64,000 nt of DNA from Pelomonas paludis (GTDB lineage: Bacteria; Pseudomonadota; Gammaproteobacteria; Burkholderiales; Burkholderiaceae_C): the NCBI RefSeq assembly GCF_039872745.1, contig NZ_JBDPZD010000008.1, positions 1 through 64,000 of the forward strand. Reading direction: 5' to 3'. Every line of letters begins with the position of its first letter. The stretch's first letter is position 1. The position numbers and the translations under genes are program-made. Below the pieces are notes generated by a model that was not told the origin of the DNA, searched no databases, and saw nothing but the letters and a program-made list of their open reading frames with translations. This document shows positions 17,019 to 25,874 of this stretch, one piece after another.

Positions 17019-19339
17019 AGCGGCAGCTCCCGCTTCCGCTCCCCCGTCAACGCAAACCACGCATTACCCACCGCCGGCGCGATCGGCGGCAGGCCGGCCT
17101 CGCCCACGCCGCCGGGGGGTGCTTCGCTGTCGATGAAGTAGGTGTCGATCACCGGCGTGTCGGCCAGGGTGAGCAGTGGGTAGTCGGGGAAGTTCTGCTG
17201 CTGGACGCGGCCGGCGCGGATGTCGATGCGGCCGTAGAGCGCGGCGGTGAGGCCAAAGATGACGGCGCTCTCCATCTGGCGCGCCACCTGGCCGGGGTTG
17301 ATGACGGTGCCACAGTCGATGGCGCAGACGACGCGGCGCACGCGCGGGCCGGTCTCGCCTTTCTCGACCTCGGCCACCTGGGCCACGATGCTGCCGACGC
17401 TTTCGTGCAGGGCCACGCCGCGTGCGCGGCCGGCGGGCAGGGGCTGGCCCCAGCCGGCGGCCTCGGCGGCGCGGCGCAGCACGGCGGCGTGGCGGGGCAG
17501 TCCACCCAGCAGGCTCAAGCGGAAGGCGACCGGGTCGGCCTGGGCGGCGTGGGCGAGTTCGTCGATGAAGCTCTCGATGAAGAAGGCATGCTGCGAATGC
17601 CCGACCGCACGCCACGGCCCGATGGGCACGCCCGAGCGCGTGGCCACATGCGCCAAACGCTGGGCCGCGAAGGCGTAGGGGTGGGTGAAGAGGCCCTCGG
17701 AGGCGGCCTTGTCGGGCGCGTCCTGCGGGTGGCGCAGGGCAGCCAGCAGGCGGCTGTCGAGAAAGGCCGTGCGATTGATCAGCTCCAGGGCGCCCGCGCG
17801 CTCGGGTTCGATGCGCTCCAGCCAACGGGCGTAGAGCGCGTCCTCGGCGTGGGTGATGGCCAGGGCCGTGGGGCGGCCGTTGGCATCGAGGCCCGCTTCC
17901 ATCACGGCGGCGGAGGCCGGGCGATAGAAGTCGTGTGTCGTGTCCTCCTCGCGGGACCACACCAGCTGCACGGGCGCGCCACCGCACTCCGCGGCCACGC
18001 GCGTGGCCTGGGCGACGAAGTCCACATCGAGCCGCCGCCCAAAGCCGCCGCCCAGATACGTCACATGCACCGTCACCGCCTCGGGTTTGACACCCGCCGC
18101 GCGGGCCGCCGCCGCGCGGGCGTGACTGGGCAGCTGGGTGGGCGCCCAGACGGTGACCTGACCGTCGCGCACCTGGGCCGTGCAGGTCTGGGGTTCGAGC
18201 GTGGCATGGGCGAGGTAGGGCGCGGTGTAGACGGCCTGGATGCGCTTGCCGCTGGTGGCCAGCGCCGCCTTGGCATCGCCCGCCTCAGCAAAGGCAAAGC
18301 CGCCTTGGCTCGCGTGTGCCTCTTGTGCCTGCCGGGCCAGCTCGCGGGTGATGGCGGCCGAGTCAACGCCACCATTGGCCGGTGGCTGCCAGGCCACCTG
18401 CAGCGCGCGTGCGGCGCGCAGCGCATGCCAGGTCGTGCGGGCCACCACGGCATAGGCCGGCTGCGAGCCCGCCATCGGCGGCACCGCGACCACGCGCACC
18501 ACGCCGGGCAAGGCGCGCACCGCGTCCACCTGCGCCGGGCCCATGGCACCGCCCAGCCAGGGGCAGTGCTGCACGGCGGCATAGAGCTGGCCGGGCTCGC
18601 GCACGTCCATGCCAAAGCGGGCCTGGCCATTGACCTTGCCGGCGAGGTCCACGCGCGGCGTGGCTTGGCCGATGACGCGCCATTCGCTGCGAGGTTTGAG
18701 GCTGACACTTCCCACGCGTCGGCCGGCGGCGCTGGCGGCGAAGCTGCCGAAGTGGCCGAGGTCCTGCGTGCCGTGGCGGATGTGGCCGGCCTGGATGCTG
18801 AGCTGCTCCACCTTGACGCCCTGCTGCTCGGCCGCAGCCGCCAGCAGCTGGGCGCGCGCGGTGGCGGCGGCCAGGCGCAGGGGCTCCCAGGCATCGGGCA
18901 GGCTGGTGGAGCCGCCGGTGACATTGAGCCCCAGCTCGCGCCCGAGCTTGGCGCCAAACCAGGTGGCCAGGCGCACGTTGAGCCGGCCTTCGTCGCGCGG
19001 GCCAAAGGGCAGGTTGCCGATGCTGGCGGCCACATTGCCGTAAATGGTGTCGTGCCCGGCCTCGGTCAGCTCGATGCGCGCGAGCGGTACATCCAGCTCC
19101 TCGGCCACCAGCTGCGCCAGGCCCGTGTGCGCGCCCTGCCCCATCTCGCTGCGCGGCGAGGCCAGCAGCACATGGCCATCGGCGGCGATCTTGAGCCAGG
19201 CATTGAGGCCGACCTGGCCGTCCAAGGTTGGCAGTGTGTTCGGCCGCCCGAGCCGGCTGCGCGGCGGCGCGGCGCACATGCCGACCACGAGCGCACCGGC
19301 GGCACCCAGGCCCGAGACGATCAGCGTTCGCCGCTTCAC
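17015..19339 (-). CDS. iorB: Molybdopterin-binding aldehyde/isoquinoline oxidoreductase, large subunit
   Basis: 774 residues. It is a xanthine-dehydrogenase-family molybdenum hydroxylase large subunit of the single-chain IorB type (no separate FAD subunit is present). A twin-arginine-like N-terminus (KRRTLIVSGLGAAGALVVG) suggests export across the inner membrane. Molybdopterin-binding segments include YLGGGFGRR and, near the C-terminus, GGVGEAGLPPIAPAVGNA with the catalytic glutamate. The start was placed at the GTG (complement of 19337-19339), which overlaps the small subunit's stop (GTGA); longer frames would run through the partner gene. The substrate (aldehyde, N-heterocycle) is not determinable. 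Confidence 0.85.
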   Translation of the reverse strand: MKRRTLIVSGLGAAGALVVGMCAAPPRSRLGRPNTLPTLDGQVGLNAWLKIAADGHVLLASPRSEMGQGAHTGLAQLVAEELDVPLARIELTEAGHDTIYGNVAASIGNLPFGPRDEGRLNVRLATWFGAKLGRELGLNVTGGSTSLPDAWEPLRLAAATARAQLLAAAAEQQGVKVEQLSIQAGHIRHGTQDLGHFGSFAASAAGRRVGSVSLKPRSEWRVIGQATPRVDLAGKVNGQARFGMDVREPGQLYAAVQHCPWLGGAMGPAQVDAVRALPGVVRVVAVPPMAGSQPAYAVVARTTWHALRAARALQVAWQPPANGGVDSAAITRELARQAQEAHASQGGFAFAEAGDAKAALATSGKRIQAVYTAPYLAHATLEPQTCTAQVRDGQVTVWAPTQLPSHARAAAARAAGVKPEAVTVHVTYLGGGFGRRLDVDFVAQATRVAAECGGAPVQLVWSREEDTTHDFYRPASAAVMEAGLDANGRPTALAITHAEDALYARWLERIEPERAGALELINRTAFLDSRLLAALRHPQDAPDKAASEGLFTHPYAFAAQRLAHVATRSGVPIGPWRAVGHSQHAFFIESFIDELAHAAQADPVAFRLSLLGGLPRHAAVLRRAAEAAGWGQPLPAGRARGVALHESVGSIVAQVAEVEKGETGPRVRRVVCAIDCGTVINPGQVARQMESAVIFGLTAALYGRIDIRAGRVQQQNFPDYPLLTLADTPVIDTYFIDSEAPPGGVGEAGLPPIAPAVGNAWFALTGERKRELPL

Positions 19340-19812
19340 TTTTTGGGCAATGTCCGCGGCCACAACCGCGCTGCCTGCTTGATGGCCGAGCGCACGCGGG
19401 GATAGGTGCCACAGCGGCACAGGTTGGTCATCGCAGCGTCGATGTCGTCATCGGTGGGTGCGGCGTTGTGCGCCAGCAGCGCAGCGGCGGCCATCAGCAT
19501 GCCGCTCTGGCAGTAGCCGCACTGGGGCACCTGGTCGGCCAGCCAGGCCAGCTGCAGCGGGTGGGGCTCGGCCTGGCCCAGGCCCTCGATGGTGCGCACG
19601 GCATGGCCGAGCACCACGCCCAGCGGCGTCACGCAGCTGCGGCGCGGCTCGCCGTCCACATGCACGGTGCAGGCCCCGCAGGCGGCCACGCCACAGCCGT
19701 ACTTGGTGCCTGTGAGGTTGAGGCCATCACGCAGCACCCACAGCAGCGGCATCTCGGGGTCGCGGGCGACCTCGGGCAGGGTGTGCAACTGGCCGTTGAC
19801 TTCGAGTTCCAT
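19336..19812 (-). CDS. iorA: (2Fe-2S)-binding small subunit of molybdenum hydroxylase
   Basis: 158 residues. A plant-type ferredoxin domain with YGCGVAACGACTVHVDG and a later cysteine is followed by the helical 2Fe-2S domain with CGYCQSG and CRCG. All eight cluster cysteines appear present. It passes electrons from the molybdenum site of the large subunit to an external acceptor, usually a cytochrome c in IorAB-type enzymes. It is first in a two-gene operon and divergent from the esterase-like gene with 80 bp between starts. Confidence 0.9.
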   Translation of the reverse strand: MELEVNGQLHTLPEVARDPEMPLLWVLRDGLNLTGTKYGCGVAACGACTVHVDGEPRRSCVTPLGVVLGHAVRTIEGLGQAEPHPLQLAWLADQVPQCGYCQSGMLMAAAALLAHNAAPTDDDIDAAMTNLCRCGTYPRVRSAIKQAARLWPRTLPKK

Positions 19813-19892
19813 GGGCGACGACGGCGGCGCGAAGGCGCGCCTAAAGCGGTTCGGGCCAGCATAGCGCCGGGGCGCCGCGCAACAATCGGGGC

Positions 19893-20570
19893 ATGTCGAT
19901 GTCTTCCTCTACCGGCACCACGCCCCCCGATCTGCTTTTTGTGCTGGTGCACGACGGCGGCCTGGCGCCCGATGGGCCGGACCTGCTGGCCCCGCTGTCC
20001 GACGCGCTGCGCCACCACTACCCCAATGCCGCCCAGATGGCGCTGCACGCCCCGCTGCGCGACGCCACCGGCCGCTGCGTCTGGTGGCCGAGCCCAGAGC
20101 CCAGCCCTGAAGGCCTGGAGGCCGCGCTGCCTGGCTTGATCCAGCGGGTGCGTGCCGAGGCGGCGCTGCTGGACCTGCCCTGGCAGCGTGTGGCGCTGGC
20201 GGGCCTGGGCGATGGCGCGCTGATGGCGCTGGAGGCGGTGCAAGCCGAGCCCGCGCTGGCCGGCCGCGTGATGGGCTTTGCTGGCGGTTACCTGGCCCGG
20301 CCCACGCATGCGCCGCAGGACGTGTGCATCCACCTGATGCATGGCCTGGCGGACGCGCGCTTCCCCTACCGCCGGGTGGTGGACGCGGCGCAGGCGCTGG
20401 TCAGCCTGGGGGCCGATGTGACGGCCGACCTGCTGCCCCACCTGGACCACGGCCTGCACCCGGCCTTGATCGAGAAGGCCATGGGCCAGCTGCGCAACTT
20501 CATCCCGGCCAAGCTGTGGCGCGAGGCGGTGCTGGCGGCGCAGGAAGAAGAGCGGGCTGCGCGGCAATAG
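19893..20570 (+). CDS. Alpha/beta-hydrolase, YpfH/phospholipase-carboxylesterase family, nucleophile missing
   Basis: 225 residues. The overall pattern matches the short YpfH-like esterases: FVLVHDGG near the start, the nucleophile elbow region, HGLADARFP with the acid D154, and PHLDHGLHP with the histidine H186. In the elbow the expected G-x-S-x-G reads G-L-G-D-G (residues 104-108), so the catalytic serine is replaced by glycine at position 106, encoded by GGC. It may be a catalytically dead paralogue with a binding role. It is divergent from iorA and upstream of the Dnr-like regulator. Confidence 0.75.
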   Translation: MSMSSSTGTTPPDLLFVLVHDGGLAPDGPDLLAPLSDALRHHYPNAAQMALHAPLRDATGRCVWWPSPEPSPEGLEAALPGLIQRVRAEAALLDLPWQRVALAGLGDGALMALEAVQAEPALAGRVMGFAGGYLARPTHAPQDVCIHLMHGLADARFPYRRVVDAAQALVSLGADVTADLLPHLDHGLHPALIEKAMGQLRNFIPAKLWREAVLAAQEEERAARQ

Positions 20571-20618
20571 GCGCAGTAGGGGCACTAGGGGCAACGCTGA
20601 TCCGGCGTTGCTCGCGGA

Positions 20619-20632
20619 TTGATCAACGTCAA
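20619..20632 (+). promoter_or_regulatory. FNR/DNR-like box upstream of the Crp/Fnr-family gene
   Basis: TTGAT-CAAC-GTCAA is one mismatch from the FNR/ANR/DNR consensus TTGAT-N4-ATCAA. Its centre is only about 42 bases before the chosen ATG, so activation from -41.5 would require a nearly leaderless transcript. It may instead act in autoregulation. Confidence 0.55.
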
Positions 20633-20667
20633 GCCCTTTGGGCTGGGCAGCGGCGAGCATGCCGCCC

Positions 20668-21360
20668 ATGCTTGCCCCTTTTGACACCTGCGCCTTCCTG
20701 CGGCGCCTGCCGCTGTTCACCGACATCGATGACGACGCGCTGCGCCGCCTGGGCCCGGCCTGCAAGCTGCGGCGCTTTGAGCGTGGCGAGATGGTGTTCC
20801 GCATGGGCGACCCCTGCGAGTCCTTCTTCGTGGTGGCGGGCGGGCAGGTGCGGCTGTTCGTGATCGCGCCCAATGGCAATGAGAAGGTCATCGAGCTGTG
20901 CGGCCCGGGCCAGAGCTTTGCCGAGGCGCTGATGTTCCTGGGCAAGCCCTGCCTCGTGAACGCGCAGGCCCTGGCCGACTGCCTGCTGGTGGAGGTGCCG
21001 CGCGCGGCGCTGATGACCGAGCTGGCATCCGACGGGCGCCTGGCGCTGAAGATGCTGGCCGGCCTGTCACGCCGCCTGCACGGCCTCGTGCATGACGTGC
21101 AGGCCTATGCGCTGCAGTCGGGTGTGCAGCGCGTGGTGGGCTATCTGCTGCGCGACATCGCCGATGGCCGCGACGACGGGCGCCCGGTCACCGTGTCGCT
21201 GCCGGTCAGCAAGGCCACCGTGGCCTCGCGCCTGAGCCTCACGCCCGAGTACTTCTCGCGCGTGCTGCACGAGCTGGAGAGCACCGGCCTGATCGAGATC
21301 GACCGGCGCGACATCCACATCCTCGACGCCGAAGGCTTGTCCCGCCACTTGGCAAACTGA
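20668..21360 (+). CDS. Crp/Fnr-family regulator, Dnr-like
   Basis: 230 residues. An N-terminal cyclic-nucleotide-like beta barrel (about 20-120) contains GEMVFRMGDPCESFFVVAGG and SFAEALMF, the pattern of Dnr proteins that sense NO and drive denitrification genes. A dimer helix follows, then a Crp-type HTH with SKATVASRLSLTPEYFSRVLHEL. The N-terminal cysteine cluster of Fnr is absent. Alternative starts at 20659 and 20638 exist; none has a strong Shine-Dalgarno. It is convergent with nirS-cytochrome c551, its likely target, because an FNR/DNR-like box lies upstream of nirS. Symbol withheld because the exact subgroup was not tested. Confidence 0.85.
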   Translation: MLAPFDTCAFLRRLPLFTDIDDDALRRLGPACKLRRFERGEMVFRMGDPCESFFVVAGGQVRLFVIAPNGNEKVIELCGPGQSFAEALMFLGKPCLVNAQALADCLLVEVPRAALMTELASDGRLALKMLAGLSRRLHGLVHDVQAYALQSGVQRVVGYLLRDIADGRDDGRPVTVSLPVSKATVASRLSLTPEYFSRVLHELESTGLIEIDRRDIHILDAEGLSRHLAN

Positions 21361-21369
21361 AGCCAAAGC

Positions 21370-21403
21370 AAAAACGGCCCGAGGGGCCATAGGCCCCCGG
21401 GCC
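21370..21403 (-). terminator. Rho-independent terminator of the nirS-cytochrome operon
   Basis: A GC-rich hairpin at 21376-21403 (GGCCC-GAGGGGCC, loop ATA, GGCCCC-CGGGCC) is followed on the minus strand by CGTTTTTGC, a classical U-tract. It lies between two convergent genes. The strand assignment rests on the T run on the minus side. Confidence 0.8.
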
Positions 21404-21452
21404 AAATCGGTGATCGTCATTGACCACCGAGCTCCTGCTCTTTGACTGCGCT

Positions 21453-21761
21453 TTACTGCGCCAGGATCCAGTCGATCGCGGCCTTCAAGTCGGCATCGCT
21501 GATCTTGTCGGGGCCGTTGGGCGACATGGGGATGGGCCCCCACACGCCCTTGCCGCCCTTGCGCACCTTGTCGGCCAGTAGCGCGGCGGCGTCCTTGTTG
21601 CCCTTGTACTTGGCGGCCACGTCCTTGAACGCGGGGCCGAGGATCTTCTTGTCCTTGGCATGGCAGGCCATGCAGCCAGCCTTGGTGATGGCTTCCTCGG
21701 GGTTGGCCAGGGCGGGGCCGCCCACCAGGGCAGCGGCCAGCATGATTGCGAGGGCTTTCAT
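21453..21761 (-). CDS. nirM: Cytochrome c551/c8-type electron donor
   Basis: 102 residues, periplasmic. A signal peptide (MKALAIMLAAALVGGPALA) precedes a single class I cytochrome c domain with haem motif C30-M-A-C33-H34 and the axial methionine M79 in GPIPMSPNG. It is the usual electron donor to cytochrome cd1 nitrite reductase. It starts 9 bases after nirS and is followed by a strong terminator, so the operon is nirS-nirM. Confidence 0.9.
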   Translation of the reverse strand: MKALAIMLAAALVGGPALANPEEAITKAGCMACHAKDKKILGPAFKDVAAKYKGNKDAAALLADKVRKGGKGVWGPIPMSPNGPDKISDADLKAAIDWILAQ

Positions 21762-21770
21762 GGTGATCTC

Positions 21771-23480
21771 CTAGTAGATGTCGTGCTGCGTGTTGTGCAC
21801 GTTGAAGTGGCCCGTTGGGGTGATCAGGCGCGGGTCCTTGATGACGGCCTTGAGCTTCAGGGTCTTGTCGTCAACGACGACCAGGGCCGACTGCTTGTTC
21901 TTGGCGCTCCAGACCGAGAACCACACCTCGTCGCCCGCCTTGTTGTACTCAGGCTGAACCACGCGCTTGGCACCGTCGTCCTTGAGGTCAGCCCACTGCG
22001 CGATCGGCAGCACGGTGAAGCCCTTGTCGAGGTGGTTGATGTCGTAGACCGCGACGGACTGCGAGATGGCCGAGTCGGGGTTGAGCGGCGTGTCGCTGTA
22101 GAGGTGGTTGCTCTTGGGGTGGCTCTTGATGAAGAGCGCCCCGCCGCCTTGGCCCTTGAGCTCGGCCACCTTCTTGAAGGCGTACTGCGGGTGCTTGACC
22201 GGGTCGGTCCCGATCAGGCTGATGCTCTCGTCGCCCAGGTGGCCAGTGCTCCAGACGGGCCCATAGGTGGGGTGGATGAAGTTGGCGCCACGGCCCGGGT
22301 GGGGGATCTTGCCCACGTCGATCAGCTTGACCAGCTTGCCTTCCTTCAGGTCCACCGCAGCAATCTTGTTGCTTTGGTTGGCGGCCACCAGGAAGTAGCG
22401 GTGCGTCGAGTCCAGGCCACCGTCATGCAGGAAGCGGGCGGTGCCGATCTCGGTGATCTTGAGCGCGTCGACATTGCTGTAGTCCACCAGCAGGGTCTTG
22501 CCGGTTTCCTTCACGTTGACGACGAACTCGGGCTTGAAGTGGCTGGCCACGATGGAGGCCACGCGCGGCTCGGGGTGGTACTCCTGCTTGTCCACGGTGT
22601 TGCCGCGGGTGGAGACGATCTTGAGCGGCTCCAGGGTGTCGCCCTTCATCAGGGTGTACTGCGGCGGCCAGTAGCTGCCGGCAATGGCCACCTTGTCTTC
22701 AAAGCCCTTGAACTTGCTGGTGTCCACCGAGCGGGCTTCCAGGCCCACGCGCACCTCGGCCACGTTGTCGGGCTTCTCCATCCAGAGGTCGATCATGTTG
22801 ATCTTGGCGTCACGCCCGATCACGAACAGATAGCGCCCCGAGGCCGACAGCCGCGAGATGTGCACCGCGTAGCCGGTCTTGACGATGTTGATGATCTGCT
22901 TGGTGTCGCCGTCGATCAGGGCCACCTCGCCGGTGTCACGCAGCGTCGTCGAGAAGATGTTGGTGATGTTGTAGTTGTTGAGCTTCTTGGTGGGCCGCTT
23001 TTCGGGCGGCACGATCACCTTCCAGGTGGCCTTCATGTCGGCCATGCCGAACTCGGGCGGGGTGGGTGGGTCGTGCTGGACGTAGCGGGCCATGATGTCC
23101 ACGTCCTGCTCGCTCATCTCGCCGCTGGTCTGCCAGTTGGGCATGCCGGCCGGGCTGCCGTAGGCGATGAAGACCTTGAGGTAGTCGGTGCCCTTGGCCA
23201 GGGTGATGTCGGGCGTCAGGGGCTTGCCGGTGGCGCCCTTGCGCAGCACGCCGTGGCAGCCGGCGCAGCGCTCGAAGTAGATCTGGCGGGCCTTGTCGAA
23301 CTCGGCCTGCGTCATCGGCGGGGCCTTGGGGTTGGTGGCCTGGTACATGGGCACGTCAGCCAGCGGCGAAGGGCCGGCGTGGTACTTGATCTGGGTGTCG
23401 GAGTGCTCCTTGTTCTGGGCCTGCACGCACAGTGCGGCTGCCATCAGGGTCAGCACCGGAGCGACTTTGAAGAGCTTCAT
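21771..23480 (-). CDS. nirS: Cytochrome cd1 nitrite reductase
   Basis: 569 residues, periplasmic; reduces nitrite to nitric oxide in denitrification. A signal peptide (MKLFKVAPVLTLMAAALCVQAQ) is followed by a cytochrome c domain with C72-A-G-C75-H76. Next is the eight-bladed propeller that holds haem d1, with segments GRDAKINMIDLWM, HPEPRVASIVASHFKPEF and ARFLHDGGLDSTHRYFLVAANQSNKIAAVD that carry the family's active-site histidines. The C-terminus NVHNTQHDIY is diagnostic of NirS. The ATG at 23480 was chosen for the signal peptide and an upstream AAGGA. The haem d1 synthesis genes (nirF, nirDLGH, nirJ, nirE, nirN) are not in this window. Confidence 0.96.
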   Translation of the reverse strand: MKLFKVAPVLTLMAAALCVQAQNKEHSDTQIKYHAGPSPLADVPMYQATNPKAPPMTQAEFDKARQIYFERCAGCHGVLRKGATGKPLTPDITLAKGTDYLKVFIAYGSPAGMPNWQTSGEMSEQDVDIMARYVQHDPPTPPEFGMADMKATWKVIVPPEKRPTKKLNNYNITNIFSTTLRDTGEVALIDGDTKQIINIVKTGYAVHISRLSASGRYLFVIGRDAKINMIDLWMEKPDNVAEVRVGLEARSVDTSKFKGFEDKVAIAGSYWPPQYTLMKGDTLEPLKIVSTRGNTVDKQEYHPEPRVASIVASHFKPEFVVNVKETGKTLLVDYSNVDALKITEIGTARFLHDGGLDSTHRYFLVAANQSNKIAAVDLKEGKLVKLIDVGKIPHPGRGANFIHPTYGPVWSTGHLGDESISLIGTDPVKHPQYAFKKVAELKGQGGGALFIKSHPKSNHLYSDTPLNPDSAISQSVAVYDINHLDKGFTVLPIAQWADLKDDGAKRVVQPEYNKAGDEVWFSVWSAKNKQSALVVVDDKTLKLKAVIKDPRLITPTGHFNVHNTQHDIY

Positions 23481-23586
23481 GGTGGGTCCTTTTCGTTGAG
23501 TGCCTGGGCATCGTCGGAAGCACGGCGCCGCGCGTCCTTGAACCGTCTTAAGAAATTTGTGCGCTGCAACAGTCGGCGATTCCCGC

Positions 23587-23600
23587 TTGTGATGCGTCAA
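23587..23600 (-). promoter_or_regulatory. FNR/DNR-like box between nirS and the TonB receptor
   Basis: TTGTG-ATGC-GTCAA (read on plus) resembles the FNR/DNR dyad with two mismatches. For nirS it would centre near -41 to -45 of a transcript with a leader of about 70 nt, with a weak -10 (ACAAAT on the minus strand) in reach. It lies 56 bp before the divergent TonB receptor and might affect both. Confidence 0.5.
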
Positions 23601-23655
23601 GCCGTGTGCAGATCGCGGCTGACAAGCCCGCCCCATCGGGCCGAAGCTTTGGCGC

Positions 23656-25617
23656 ATGAAAAACACAAACACTCCTGCTCTCCGTCCCAGCCACACCCTG
23701 AGCCGTCTCGGTCTTGCGGCACTGCTGGCCCTGTCAACCAACGCCGCCCTGGCCCAGGCGAACAGCCTGCCCCAGGTGGTGGTCACGGCCACGCGCCATG
23801 CGCTGCCGCTGCAGGACGCGCCGGCGGCCCTCACCGTCGTCAGCCAGGAAGAGCTGGCCGAGCGCGGCACCGAGAACCTGCTGCAGGCCCTGCGCACCGA
23901 GCCCAGCGTCAGCACCTTTGGCCGACCCACGGGCGGGCGCAAGGCGCTGTCGCTGCGCGGCATGGACCCGCGCCACGTGCTGGTGCTGGTGGACGGCGCC
24001 CGCATCAGCGCCAGCGATGGCCTGGTGGGCTCGTCCGACTACCAGCTCGATTGGACCGGCGCGATGGACATCGCGCGGGTCGAGGTGGTGCGCGGCCCGA
24101 TGTCGGTGCTCTATGGCGCCGAGGCCCTCGGCGGCGTCATCAACGTCATCACCCAGCCGCTGAGCGGCGAGCTGGAGGCGCGCGCCTTTGCCGAGGCCCG
24201 CTTCGGCCAGGATGGCGGCGACGGCCACCGCCTGCAGGCCGCGCTGCGCGGCAGCTTCAGCCCGCAGCTGCGCTTCGGCATCAGCCTGGCGGATGGGCGC
24301 CGCCAGTCCACGCCGCAGGCCACAGACGCGACGCTGACCGCCGTGGAGGGCCGGCGCCCCCGTGAGGCCGCCGTGCACCTGGCCTGGCTGCCGGTGGAGG
24401 GCCACATCGTCAAGCTCGACGCCCGCCACGCCGACGAGCTGCGCTGGTTTGACGCCCGCGAGCGCAGCGGCAAAAAGCGGCTCTACCAAAGCGAAACCCC
24501 GCTGGTGCGCGATCACCACCTGCTGGCCTGGGAGGCCGACTGGGGCGGTGGCCGCGAGAGCCTGCTGCGCGTCTACGAAAACCGGCTAGACACCCGCAAC
24601 TACCGCAGCAACGGCGTCGCGCCGCTGCGCCCCAACATCCTCGGCGACCAAGTGTTGGAAGGTCAGTTTGCCCAGCCCTTGCCCGGCGGCCAGCAGCTGA
24701 CCGCCGGCTTCGAGCACCGCACCGAGTGGCTGGACAACGCCGCCCTGCCCGGCGGCCACGCCCAGGCCCGGCACACCGGCCTGTACGTGCAGGACGAAGC
24801 GCGCTTCGGGCGCAGCCTGCTGCTCACCGGCGGCCTGCGCCACGACAACACCCAGGGCTATGCCTCGCAGTGGAGCCCACGCGTCTATGCCGTGTGGAAC
24901 CTGGCGCCCGAATGGGTGCCGGATTTGGTGTTGAAGGGCGGCGCGGGCAGCGGCTTCAAGGCGCCCAATCTCAAGCAGGTCAACCCCGCCTACCGTGAGG
25001 ACGAGGGCCCCAGCACCTACCTCGGCCAGGCCGGCCTGCGGCCCGAGCTGAACCGCAGCCTGGAAGCCGGCCTGGCCTGGGACCGTGCCAACACCGGGGC
25101 CAGCCTGATGCTGTTCCAGAACCGCATCCACGACCTGATCACGCCGGTGCTGCTCAGCGGCACGCCGGCCAGCGGCACCTACCAGTTCCGCAACGTGGAC
25201 CGAGCCGTGCTGCGCGGCGCCGAGGCCAGCGCAGGCTGGCGCGCCGGCGCCTGGCAATGGCGGGTCTCGGGCACCTGGCTGAGCGCCCACGACGGCCAGG
25301 GCCTGCCCCTTGAAAAGCGCGCCACCCGCACCTGGGCTCTGCGCGGCGACTGGCGCGACGGCCCCTGGGCCGCCGGCGGCACGCTGGATGTGCAATCGGG
25401 CCTGCACCTGGCCTCCGCCACCGCCGGCCAGCCGCCGCAGACCGTGCCCACGGTGACCCAGCTCAACCTGCACCTGAAGCGACAGCTTGCCGACGGCTTC
25501 ACGCTTCGCGTGGGGCTGGACAACGCCACCAACCTGCGCCTGGCCAGCAAGTCCCCGCTGTTCAGCTACGAAGAGCAGCCGCGCACCCTGCGCGTGAGCC
25601 TGGAGGCCCGGCAATAA
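23656..25617 (+). CDS. TonB-dependent outer-membrane receptor (CirA/FepA-like)
   Basis: 653 residues. A signal peptide ends near ALAQA. The plug domain contains PQVVVTATRHALPLQDAPAA (TonB-box-like start), LRGMDPRHVLVLVDGARI and VEVVRGPMSVLYGAEALGGVINVIT. The barrel ends in an aromatic-poor LRVSLEARQ, with conserved GSGFKAPNLKQ in the middle. The family imports ferric siderophores, haem or metals. The substrate is not evident. It is divergent from nirS, with a shared 175 bp intergenic region holding an FNR/DNR-like box. A role in supplying iron or copper for denitrification is possible but only inferred. Confidence 0.87.
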   Translation: MKNTNTPALRPSHTLSRLGLAALLALSTNAALAQANSLPQVVVTATRHALPLQDAPAALTVVSQEELAERGTENLLQALRTEPSVSTFGRPTGGRKALSLRGMDPRHVLVLVDGARISASDGLVGSSDYQLDWTGAMDIARVEVVRGPMSVLYGAEALGGVINVITQPLSGELEARAFAEARFGQDGGDGHRLQAALRGSFSPQLRFGISLADGRRQSTPQATDATLTAVEGRRPREAAVHLAWLPVEGHIVKLDARHADELRWFDARERSGKKRLYQSETPLVRDHHLLAWEADWGGGRESLLRVYENRLDTRNYRSNGVAPLRPNILGDQVLEGQFAQPLPGGQQLTAGFEHRTEWLDNAALPGGHAQARHTGLYVQDEARFGRSLLLTGGLRHDNTQGYASQWSPRVYAVWNLAPEWVPDLVLKGGAGSGFKAPNLKQVNPAYREDEGPSTYLGQAGLRPELNRSLEAGLAWDRANTGASLMLFQNRIHDLITPVLLSGTPASGTYQFRNVDRAVLRGAEASAGWRAGAWQWRVSGTWLSAHDGQGLPLEKRATRTWALRGDWRDGPWAAGGTLDVQSGLHLASATAGQPPQTVPTVTQLNLHLKRQLADGFTLRVGLDNATNLRLASKSPLFSYEEQPRTLRVSLEARQ

Positions 25618-25874
25618 GTGAGAGTGGCTGATGTGATCTGCGCATGACGTGACACCTCTGCAACGTCACATTCAGACCCCCGGGCGCAGCAGGCGCTCAA
25701 AGTGTCAGACTCTGCACGCTTGACGTGCTCGCGTGGCGGCACAGAGGGGCGTTCCCGTCTATCTTGCGCAGACCTCCCCGCACTGCCGCCTGCTGCAGGG
25801 CCGAGGGTGGGGCAGGTGTCGGCGTGGTCGCAGTGGTTTGCGGCCAAAGTCGCCGCCACAGAGGGAGCCTCGTG

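Noticed and set aside
17405..19405. 666-codon plus-strand frame
   Set aside because: Antisense to the molybdenum hydroxylase large subunit; no motif, shadow composition.
21660..24365. 901-codon plus-strand frame
   Set aside because: Antisense to nirS and then in the wrong frame through the TonB receptor; both real genes have clear motifs.
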